A DNA stretch of 53,186 nt from Intrasporangium calvum (GTDB lineage: Bacteria; Actinomycetota; Actinomycetes; Actinomycetales; Dermatophilaceae). The position numbers and the translations under genes are program-made. Shown piece after piece: positions 45,851-53,186 of the stretch; positions within the stretch are counted from its first letter, which is position 1, and each line of letters begins with the position of its first letter. The notes beneath the pieces were generated by a model that was not told the origin of the DNA, made no database searches, and worked only from the letters and a program-made list of their open reading frames with translations. The stretch spans positions 1 to 53,186 of the forward strand of contig NZ_JAPFQL010000008.1 of the NCBI RefSeq assembly GCF_028446585.1, written 5' to 3'.

Positions 45851-46998
45851 CGGTCTGGCGCGACCTCGTCGGCCAGGAGCCGACCGTCGAGGTGCTCTCC
45901 CACGCGGTGCGCACCGAGGGCGCGATGACGCACGCGTGGCTCTTCACCGGCCCGCCCGGATCGGGTCGCTCCACCGCCGCCCGGGCCTTCGCCGCTGCGC
46001 TGCAGTGCCCGCAGGGCGGCTGTGGGGAGTGCCGCGAGTGCCGCACCGCCCTCGACGGGTCGCACGCCGACGTCAAGGTCGTCGCGACCGAGGGCCTGTC
46101 GATCCAGGTCCGCGACACCCGCGACCTCGTGCAGGAGTCCGCGCTGCGGCCGTCAGTCGGTCGCTGGCGCGTCATCATCATCGAGGACGCCGACCGTCTC
46201 ACCGAGCGCGCCGCCGACGCCCTGCTCAAGGCCCTCGAGGAGCCGACGCCCCGCACGGTCTGGATGCTGTGTGCGCCCAGCCTCGAGGACGTCATCATCA
46301 CGATCCGCTCCCGCTCCCGGCACATCCGGCTGCGCACCCCGCCGGTGCAGGCGGTCGCCGAGCTGCTCGAGCGTCGCGACGGCGTCGACGGCCCGATGGC
46401 GCTCCACGCCGCCCGGGCGGCCCAGTCCCACATCGGCCTCGCCCGGAGGCTGGCCCGCGACGAGGGCGCCCGGATCCGCCGGCGCGACGTCATCGCCATG
46501 GCGACGAGGATCGTCGGCGTCGGCGACGCCATCGACGCAGCCGCCGACCTCGCCCAGATCGCCGACGAGGAGTCCACCGCGAGCACGGCCGAGCGCGACG
46601 CCGCCGAGCGGTCCCGGCTGCTCGAGACGCTCGGTGCGGACCCGACGGCCCGCACCCAGCCGCCGCACATCCGGTCGCAGCTGGCCGCGCTGGAGAAGGA
46701 GCAGAAGACCCGCGCCACCCGGCACGCCCGCGACATGGTCGACCGCTCGCTCGTCGACCTGATGTCGGTCTACCGCGACGCGCTCGTGCTGCGGCTCGGC
46801 TCGACCGTCGACCTCATCAACCCCGACGCCATGGACAAGGTGCGCGGCCTGTCGGCGGTGTTCTCCGCCGAGCAGCTGCTCGGCTGTCTCGACGCGATCA
46901 CCGAGGCACGCGACCGGATCAACGCCAACGTGCCGCCCCTCCTCGCGCTCGAGGCGATGGCGCTACAGCTCCGGGTGCCCCGCGACCTCAACCACTGA
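45847..46998 (+). CDS. holB: DNA polymerase III subunit delta'
   Basis: Clamp-loader subunit of about 383 residues. P-loop-like GPPGSGRS (35-42) has Arg41 in place of the usual Lys, indicating reduced or no ATP hydrolysis. Four cysteines (54, 59, 62, 65) form the zinc site of clamp-loader ATPases. VIIIEDADRLTERAADALLKALEEP is the Walker B and SRC-like region. It overlaps tmk by 4 nt and ends 5 nt before a large inverted-repeat element that likely terminates the operon. Confidence 0.94.
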   Translation: MTVWRDLVGQEPTVEVLSHAVRTEGAMTHAWLFTGPPGSGRSTAARAFAAALQCPQGGCGECRECRTALDGSHADVKVVATEGLSIQVRDTRDLVQESALRPSVGRWRVIIIEDADRLTERAADALLKALEEPTPRTVWMLCAPSLEDVIITIRSRSRHIRLRTPPVQAVAELLERRDGVDGPMALHAARAAQSHIGLARRLARDEGARIRRRDVIAMATRIVGVGDAIDAAADLAQIADEESTASTAERDAAERSRLLETLGADPTARTQPPHIRSQLAALEKEQKTRATRHARDMVDRSLVDLMSVYRDALVLRLGSTVDLINPDAMDKVRGLSAVFSAEQLLGCLDAITEARDRINANVPPLLALEAMALQLRVPRDLNH

Positions 46999-47003
46999 CC
47001 TCC

Positions 47004-47080
47004 CCCGCAACACGCCCGGCGCCTCGCAGCTCCCCCTGTAACTACAGGGTGCGGAGGGCAGGTTCCGGGCGTGTTGCGGG
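47004..47080. repeat. Nested inverted-repeat element, copy A
   Basis: 77-bp element with perfect 16-bp outer arms (CCCGCAACACGCCCGG and its complement) and an inner palindrome CCCTGTAACTACAGGG at 47034-47049. It begins 5 nt after the holB stop, so it can act as a terminator. Copy B lies 230 bp further on. The intervening 47081-47297 holds no gene. Confidence 0.9.
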
Positions 47081-47297
47081 TGGTCGGCGGTTGCTGGTTC
47101 CCGGCTGCGGCGCGTCCGTCGAGAAGCGCGCAGTTGTGGTTGGGGTGCGCGTGAGGGCGAGGGGTGCGCGTTACAGCACGCACTTCTGCCCGGCCGGAGC
47201 ACCGCTGCCAGATGAGCGCAGTTGTCGCCGGCGCCTTGGCCCGCAGACCCGGGCGGCGCCACGGGCCACGCAGGCTGGTCAGGCGCACGCGAAAGCC

Positions 47298-47313
47298 AGC
47301 CCAGCGGCATACG
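47298..47313 (+). repeat. Dispersed 16-mer, copy 15 (abuts the nested element)
   Basis: Exact AGCCCAGCGGCATACG, ending at the base immediately before copy B of the nested inverted repeat. Confidence 0.92.
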
Positions 47314-47384
47314 GCAACACGCCCGGCGCCTCGCAACTCCCCCTGTAACTACAGGGTACGAAGGGCAGCTTCCGGGCGTGTTGC
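47314..47384. repeat. Nested inverted-repeat element, copy B
   Basis: 71-bp element with perfect 13-bp outer arms (GCAACACGCCCGG and complement) and the identical inner palindrome CCCTGTAACTACAGGG (47341-47356). It shares almost all sequence with copy A in the same orientation and lies 5 nt past the asd stop, so it can terminate asd. Confidence 0.9.
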
Positions 47385-47389
47385 GGAAG

Positions 47390-48433
<1,044 letters not shown>

Positions 48434-48465
48434 CTACGCGTCGGCGCGAGGCTGCTCCGACCCGT

Positions 48466-49839
48466 TCACTCCTCGGGCAGACCTGCGGCGCGGTCGGCGA
48501 CCGGCAACCCGCCAGCGAGGTGGCGCACGAACCAGTCCCTCGCGTGGCCGGCCGCCTCGGCCAGCGTCCCCGGCTCCTCGAAGAGATGCGTCGCCCCCTC
48601 GATGAGGACAAGGCGGCTCTCACACCCGGTCAGCCGGGCCTGCGCCTGACGGTTGAGGTCGATGACGACGTCGTCACGCCCGCCGACGATGAGCAGCGTC
48701 GGGGCGCGGACCTGCTGGAGGTGCGCCGCGGCCAGGTCCGGGCGGCCACCCCTGGAGACGACCGCGGCCACCGGCGAGTCCGGGCCGCCGGCGGCCCACA
48801 GTGCCGCACCGGCGCCGGTACTCGCCCCGAAGTAGCCGATCCGTGCCGCCGCCGTGTCCGGCCGCTGGGTGAGCCAATGCGTCGCCGCCTCGAGACGCCC
48901 GGCGAGCAGCTCGATGTCGAAGACGTTGGCGCGGTCGGCCTCCTCCTCGGAGGTGAGCAGGTCCATCAACAGGGTCCCGAGCCCGGCCTCCTGCAGGACC
49001 CGGGCGACATACCGGTTGCGCGGACTGTGGCGGCTGCTGCCGCTGCCGTGGGCGAAGACGACGACCGCGGCAGCCCCTGCCGGCATGGTCAGATGGCCCC
49101 CCACGGACACCGCCCCGGTCTGGATGACGACGTCCTCGTCGGTGTCAGCGACCGAACCCAGCGGCCGTTCCGGCCCAGCCGTCTTCGTCGCCGCCCGCCG
49201 CCGGGCCCGCTCGAGGTGGTCGGCCACCTCGTCGTCGGTCGTCGGCCGGAAGTCCCGATAGTGCGCGCCGACCGCGTAGAACGACTCCGGCGCGGCGACG
49301 TGGACGACCTCGTCCGCCTCGCTCCCCGCCATCAGCTGGCGGACCGACTCCGCGGCCGCGACGGGAACGGCGAGGACGACGCGGACCGCCCCCAGATGGC
49401 GGGCGAACCGGCACGCGACCCGAGCGGTGGCACCCGTCGCGATGCCGTCGTCGACGATGACGGCGATCTTGCCCGTCAGGGCGAGTCGCGGCCGGCCCTG
49501 CCGGAACCGGGCCACTCTGGCCTCGAGAACTGCACGCTCCCGATGCTCGACGGCCTCGACGTCCGACGGACTCACGCCGACTCGCTCGACCAACGCCGAG
49601 TTGAGGAAGCGCACGCCGTCCTCACCGATCGCCCCCATCGCCAGCTCGGGTTGGGACGGGACACCGAGCTTCCGCACGACGATGACGTCGAGCGGCAGGT
49701 CCAGCGCCTCGGCAACGACGGCGGCAACCGGGACGCCGCCGCGGGGCAGGCCGAGCACGACGGCGTCCGTGCCACGCAGCTGCTCGAGCCGCTCCGCCAG
49801 CTGGGCGCCGGCGTCGGCCCGGTCCCTGAACTCGGCCAT
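48466..49839 (-). CDS. Phosphoribosyltransferase / alpha-beta hydrolase fusion protein
   Basis: 457 residues joining two domains. The N-terminal phosphoribosyltransferase-like half (about 1-215) has VVLGLPRGGVPVAAVVAEAL and the PRPP loop VIVDDGIATGATA. The C-terminal dienelactone-hydrolase-like half (about 240-450) has VVVFAHGSGSSRHSPRNR, nucleophile Ser in GYFGASTGAGAAL, and Asp and His in VGGRDDVV and GATHLFEEPG. M. tuberculosis Rv0571c, a dormancy-regulon gene, has this layout as I recall. The ATG has GGGAGGAGG upstream. Substrate unknown. Confidence 0.88.
   Translation of the reverse strand: MAEFRDRADAGAQLAERLEQLRGTDAVVLGLPRGGVPVAAVVAEALDLPLDVIVVRKLGVPSQPELAMGAIGEDGVRFLNSALVERVGVSPSDVEAVEHRERAVLEARVARFRQGRPRLALTGKIAVIVDDGIATGATARVACRFARHLGAVRVVLAVPVAAAESVRQLMAGSEADEVVHVAAPESFYAVGAHYRDFRPTTDDEVADHLERARRRAATKTAGPERPLGSVADTDEDVVIQTGAVSVGGHLTMPAGAAAVVVFAHGSGSSRHSPRNRYVARVLQEAGLGTLLMDLLTSEEEADRANVFDIELLAGRLEAATHWLTQRPDTAAARIGYFGASTGAGAALWAAGGPDSPVAAVVSRGGRPDLAAAHLQQVRAPTLLIVGGRDDVVIDLNRQAQARLTGCESRLVLIEGATHLFEEPGTLAEAAGHARDWFVRHLAGGLPVADRAAGLPEE
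49153..49165 (+). repeat. Possible decayed dispersed-motif copy
   Basis: CGAACCCAGCGGC matches the left half of the motif, but the CATACG half is absent. It is read as RPLGS in the domain linker, like the dacB and small-lipoprotein copies. Confidence 0.3.
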
Positions 49840-50002
49840 GGGGGCCTCCTCCCTCGGGGACGCGTCCGCGCCCCCGCGCCTGTCCCCTCCAGCATCGTCC
49901 CCTCCCGCGCCAAGAGCGAGGGGAACAGGCCGATGAGACCGATGAGGGGGCCAGCCGCGGTCGGCCGGAGTGTGACCGTGGCTCGCGGGGTAGGGCCAAG
50001 GC

Positions 50003-50839
50003 ATGGCGTCGCAATCCGTCCCCGCATCGGCCCGAGGCTCGTCTCGGACCACGAGCCTCGACCTGACCCCCGTCGACCAGGTGCGGCGCCTCGCGGTGCT
50101 GGCCGCGGAGGTGTTCTGCATCCTCGGCACGCTCGTCGGGACCGGGGTGATCGGGCAGCGCGTCGAGGACTCGGCCGGTGGAGCCCTGTCCGACGAGGCC
50201 ACCCTCATCGCCCCCGCGGGACCGGCCTTCTCCATCTGGACGCCGATCTATGTGGGCCTGCTCGCCTACACCGTCTGGCAGCTCGGGCCGAGGAACACCG
50301 CGCGTGACCGGACGCGCGCGACCGGGTGGCTGGCCGCAGCGTCGATGGTCCTCAATGCGACCTGGCTGCTCGTCACCCAGCAGGACTGGATCTGGGCCAG
50401 CGTCGTCGTGATCGTCGTGCTGTGGGGCGTGCTCTTCGTCCTCGTCTCCCGCCTGGGTCGGCACCCGGCCAGGGGCTGGGTGGAACGCCTCGTCGTCGAC
50501 GTGACCTTCGGGCTCTACCTCGGCTGGGTCACCGTCGCCACCGCGGCGAACGTCGCCGCTGCACTGCTTGCCTCCGGCACGGAGCTGGGCGTCCGCACGA
50601 ACCCGGTGGTCGCGGTCGGGGCGCTCGTCCTCGTCACCGCGGCGGGAGTCTGGCTGGCGGGGCGCCTCGGAGGACGCTGGCCGGTCGCGGCCGCGCTGGC
50701 GTGGGGCCTCGCGTGGATCAGCGTCGGCCGCCTCGTCGGCGAGCCGCGATCTGCGCTCACCGGCCTCGGCGCGGCGGTCGGTGCCGCCGTGGTCCTTGCC
50801 GCGTCAGCGCTTGCTCGTCGCCGCCGAGAGGCAGGATGA
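50003..50839 (+). CDS. TspO/MBR-related (tryptophan-rich sensory) membrane protein
   Basis: 278 residues and about 7 hydrophobic helices. APAGPAFSIWTPIYVGLLAYTVWQ and NATWLLVTQQDWIWASVVVIVVLW are the segments that place it with the distant TspO-like branch (family assignment inferred from these). It is longer than classical 160-residue TspO and has an extra 45-residue N-terminal tail. The ATG is preceded by AAGG. It is followed after 4 nt by the FAD oxidoreductase gene, so both probably share a transcript. Ligand unknown. Confidence 0.78.
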   Translation: MASQSVPASARGSSRTTSLDLTPVDQVRRLAVLAAEVFCILGTLVGTGVIGQRVEDSAGGALSDEATLIAPAGPAFSIWTPIYVGLLAYTVWQLGPRNTARDRTRATGWLAAASMVLNATWLLVTQQDWIWASVVVIVVLWGVLFVLVSRLGRHPARGWVERLVVDVTFGLYLGWVTVATAANVAAALLASGTELGVRTNPVVAVGALVLVTAAGVWLAGRLGGRWPVAAALAWGLAWISVGRLVGEPRSALTGLGAAVGAAVVLAASALARRRREAG

Positions 50840-50843
50840 ACTC

Positions 50844-52175
50844 GTGAGCACCATGGACACCGATGTCGTGATCGTCGGCGCCGGCCTGGCTGGCCTCCGA
50901 TGTGCGGGCCGCCTGCGCGAACTGGGTCAGGAGGTCCTCGTCCTCGAGGCTGCCGACGAGGTCGGCGGCAGGGTCCGGACGGACCTCGTTGACGGCTTCC
51001 GGTGCGACCGCGGCTTCCAGGTCCTCAACCCCGCCTACCCGGCCGTGCGGGACTGGGTCGACCTCGCTGCCCTGGACCAGCAGCCGTTTCGCGCCGGAGT
51101 GCTCGTGCGCACCGAGGACCGTCTCGCGACGCTGGCCGACCCAGCCCGCGAGCCCGGCCTGCTGACGGCGACGCTGCGTAGCGGGCTGCTCCGACCACTC
51201 GAGCTCGCCGCCCTCGCCCGATGGGCGGCCCGCGTGCTCGTCGATCCGCGAGGAGTCATGCGCAGCACCGACACCGACCTCAACACCTCCCTCGACGCGG
51301 CGGGCGCTCGCGGCCCGATCCGCCGGGCGGTGCTCGAGCCCTTCATGGCCGGCGTCCTCGCGGACAGCCACGGCCTGTCGTCGGCGAACTTCACCAAGCT
51401 GCTCATCCGGATGTTCGCGCTCGGCCGCCCGGGCCTGCCCGCCGACGGCATGAGCGCCCTGCCGCGACAGCTCGCGGCGCCACTCGGTGATCGCGTGCGG
51501 CTGGCCGAGCGCGTGCTCGGGGTGAGAGCGGACGACAGGTCCGCCGGGGGTGCATCGGCCGAGCGGAGCGGCGAGGTGTCGGTGCGGTCGGAGTCCGGCA
51601 CCATCCGGGCCCGCGCCGTCGTCGTCGCCACCGACCCGGTGACGGCCGGCGCCCTCGCGCCGATCCCCGCCCCGGCCATGAAGGGGCTCATCACGTGGTG
51701 GTTCGAGGCACCCGAGGCGCCGACGGCCGAGGCCCTGCTGGCCATCGACGGTCGTCGTCGCGCCGGCCACTTCCAGGGCAGCCCTGGCCCCGTGTGGAAC
51801 ACGGCCGTCGTCAGCAACGCGGCCCCCACTTACGCGCCACCCGGTCGGCATCTGGTCCAGGCGACGACGCTGCTCGACCGGCCCGACGGGGACGCCCCCG
51901 AGGATGCAGTGCGACGGCACGTGGGCGAGATCCTCGGCTGCGACACCAGCGGCTGGCAGGTCGTCGTGCGCCACCGCATCGACGGGGCACTACCGGCCGT
52001 GCCACCGCCGCTCCGGCCGCGGTCGGAGATCTCGCTCGGCCACGGGCTCTTCGTCTGCGGGGACCACCGGGACACGGCCTCCATCCAGGGCGCCCTCGTC
52101 TCCGGCAACCGCACGGCCGAGGCGGTGGCCCGTTTCCTCCAATCACCCCCCTCCCCCACTCGAGTGGCCCCGTGA
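50844..52175 (+). CDS. FAD-dependent amine oxidase/desaturase-like oxidoreductase
   Basis: About 443 residues. The dinucleotide motif is VVIVGAGLAGLRCAGRLREL (GxGxxG at 12-17), followed by LEAADEVGGRVRTDLVDGFRCDRGFQVL, the motif of amine-oxidase and phytoene-desaturase-like enzymes. The C-terminal FAD contact is LFVCGDHRDTASIQGALVSGNRTAEAV. The GTG is taken with AGGATGAA upstream; an ATG 3 codons later is possible. The last five residues and the stop lie in the left arm of a large hairpin. Substrate unknown. Confidence 0.88.
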   Translation: MSTMDTDVVIVGAGLAGLRCAGRLRELGQEVLVLEAADEVGGRVRTDLVDGFRCDRGFQVLNPAYPAVRDWVDLAALDQQPFRAGVLVRTEDRLATLADPAREPGLLTATLRSGLLRPLELAALARWAARVLVDPRGVMRSTDTDLNTSLDAAGARGPIRRAVLEPFMAGVLADSHGLSSANFTKLLIRMFALGRPGLPADGMSALPRQLAAPLGDRVRLAERVLGVRADDRSAGGASAERSGEVSVRSESGTIRARAVVVATDPVTAGALAPIPAPAMKGLITWWFEAPEAPTAEALLAIDGRRRAGHFQGSPGPVWNTAVVSNAAPTYAPPGRHLVQATTLLDRPDGDAPEDAVRRHVGEILGCDTSGWQVVVRHRIDGALPAVPPPLRPRSEISLGHGLFVCGDHRDTASIQGALVSGNRTAEAVARFLQSPPSPTRVAP

Positions 52176-52224
52176 TCCACAAGCAGGACCGGCCGCAGGT
52201 GTGGACGGTGGGGCCACTCGAGTG
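52157..52224. terminator. Long hairpin overlapping the oxidoreductase stop
   Basis: Perfect 15-bp outer arms CACTCGAGTGGCCCC (52157-52171) and GGGGCCACTCGAGTG (52210-52224), with inner TCCACA/TGTGGA pairing. The TGA stop at 52173-52175 is inside. Each outer arm itself contains the palindrome CACTCGAGTG. Confidence 0.72.
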
Positions 52225-52243
52225 AGCGGTCTGCCGGGGAGCG

Positions 52244-52259
52244 AGCCCAGCGGCATACG
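52244..52259 (+). repeat. Dispersed 16-mer, copy 16
   Basis: Exact AGCCCAGCGGCATACG within GGGGAGCGAGCCC..., matching copy 7 over 24 bases. It is 20 nt past the hairpin and upstream of the DUF4397 gene. Confidence 0.92.
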
Positions 52260-52269
52260 GTCGAAGTAA

Positions 52270-52306
52270 AAAGATTGAAGAATCTTTGTCCAAGGTGCAT
52301 CCAAGG
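52270..52306. promoter_or_regulatory. A/T-rich operator-like region upstream of the DUF4397 gene
   Basis: AAAGATT-GAAG-AATCTTT (52270-52287) is a 7-bp inverted repeat. It is followed by CCAAGG twice, 11 bp apart (52290, 52301), one helical turn. It is unusually A/T-rich for this window. A regulator or ECF-type sigma factor could bind here; not proven. Confidence 0.4.
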
Positions 52307-52390
52307 TTGTGGCTCGGACGGAAGAAGGGGCAAGGACGGCCACCGAGAGCCGTCCCGCAGCACCCCACCTCCGTCCCGGAAGGACCGACC

Positions 52391-53186
52391 ATGAAGATCC
52401 TGCGCACCTCCGCCGTCCTCACCCTCGCCCTCGCTCCGGCCGCCTTCGCCGTGCCGGCCCACGCTGCCGAGGAAGCCACCGTGTCCATCCTCCACGGGGT
52501 CCCCGGAGCCACCGTCGACGTCTACGCCAACGGCGACTCCCTGCTCACCGACTTCGAGCCCGGGACCCTCACCGACCCGGTCATGCTGCCCGCCGGCGAG
52601 TACGACCTGAAGGTCACCGCTGCCGGTGCCGGCGCCGACGGTGACGCCGTCATCGAAGCGAACGACGTCGCCGTTCCGGCAGGGGCCAACATCACCGTGG
52701 TCGCACACCTCGACGAGGCCGGCACGCCGGTGCTGACGCCCTTCGTCAACGACACCGCGCCGCTCGACGCCGGTCAGGCACGCATCACGGTGCGCCACAC
52801 TGCGGCGGCACCCGCCGTCGACGTGCGCGCCAACGGCGACGTCGCCTTCGAAGGGCTGAGCAACCCCGACGAGGTCAAGACCGACCTGCCCGCGGGAACG
52901 ATCTCCGCCGACGTCGTGCTCGCCGGCACCGACACCGTGGCGCTCGGCCCGGCCGACGTCGAGCTCAAGGAGGGGACGAACACCATCGTCTACGCCTGGG
53001 GCAGCGCCGAGGACAACAACCTCGAGCTCGCGGTGCAGGTCGTCGATGGAATGCACTCCTCACCGAGCGGCGTCCCGGCCGGGGGCGGGACCGGGACGAC
53101 GAACGACGCGGCCCGCTACGCGCTCATCGGCGGCACCGCGGCCCTGGCTGGCGGCATTGTCCTGATCAGCCGGCGGCGTGCGACGT
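52391..53186 (+). CDS. DUF4397 domain surface protein, truncated by the window edge
   Basis: At least 265 residues, with no stop before the window ends. Signal peptide (about 1-26, ending AHA), then two DUF4397-like repeats: VSILHGVPGATVDVYANGD and ITVRHTAAAPAVDVRANGD, each followed by LPAG strands. A Gly/Thr-rich spacer leads to a C-terminal helix (ALIGGTAALAGGIVLI) and SRRR, so it is membrane- or wall-anchored; no LPXTG is seen. The ATG has GGAAGGA upstream. In actinobacteria such genes often neighbour a class F sortase, which would lie beyond the edge. Confidence 0.87.
   Translation, partial: MKILRTSAVLTLALAPAAFAVPAHAAEEATVSILHGVPGATVDVYANGDSLLTDFEPGTLTDPVMLPAGEYDLKVTAAGAGADGDAVIEANDVAVPAGANITVVAHLDEAGTPVLTPFVNDTAPLDAGQARITVRHTAAAPAVDVRANGDVAFEGLSNPDEVKTDLPAGTISADVVLAGTDTVALGPADVELKEGTNTIVYAWGSAEDNNLELAVQVVDGMHSSPSGVPAGGGTGTTNDAARYALIGGTAALAGGIVLISRRRAT

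Overview
High-G+C actinobacterial chromosome, most like Micrococcales/Intrasporangiaceae (Janibacter/Knoellia-type). I infer this from codon use, many GTG starts, ATGA/GTGA overlaps, leaderless promoters and a familiar actinobacterial gene order (panC - orphan nuoD - folK/B/P/E - ftsH - hpt - tilS - dacB - ppa). No tree or database search was possible. There is no rRNA, CRISPR array, prophage or transposase gene. The window is mostly core chromosome and carries one tRNA.

Layout. 0-5 kb: panC and a DUF2520 reductase-like gene on the minus strand face an NdufAF7-like methyltransferase, an anchored CopC protein, a stand-alone nuoD and a small lipoprotein. 5-14.9 kb: a long minus-strand run carries a DUF2342 zinc metalloprotease, tilS, hpt, a DUF1028 protein, ftsH, the folate genes folE, folP and a folB-folK fusion, a DUF3180 membrane protein and a lipoprotein. 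15-20 kb: an NTF2-like protein, dacB, ppa and the H+-pumping pyrophosphatase hppA; ppa and hppA converge on a strong bidirectional terminator. 20-26 kb: a GNAT/DUF202/DUF202 operon, pirin, a LLM oxidoreductase, an MFS transporter and an ACT-malic enzyme. 26-33 kb: a CtpE-like P-type ATPase with an MFS transporter, then acyl-CoA ligase, enoyl-CoA hydratase and GNAT genes. 33-40 kb: M28 peptidase, katG, a TrkH/TrkA potassium system and tRNA-Thr(CGU). 40-45 kb: three tandem paralogous exported alpha/beta hydrolases. 45-53 kb: tmk-holB, asd, a phosphoribosyltransferase-hydrolase fusion, a TspO-like protein with an FAD oxidoreductase, and the start of a DUF4397 surface protein cut by the window edge.

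The most striking signal is a dispersed short motif, AGCCCAGCGGCATACG (core CAGCGGCATAC). It occurs about 16 times, with no strand preference, both inside genes and between them. One inverted pair forms a near-perfect hairpin between convergent genes. The element has no stop codon in any of its six frames and in several genes it falls in conserved protein motifs. This pattern resembles a DNA-uptake-type signal or a REP-like element rather than an ordinary insertion. A second repeat family, a nested inverted repeat of about 75 bp with an identical 16-bp palindromic core, appears twice between holB and asd, and one copy directly abuts a copy of the dispersed motif.
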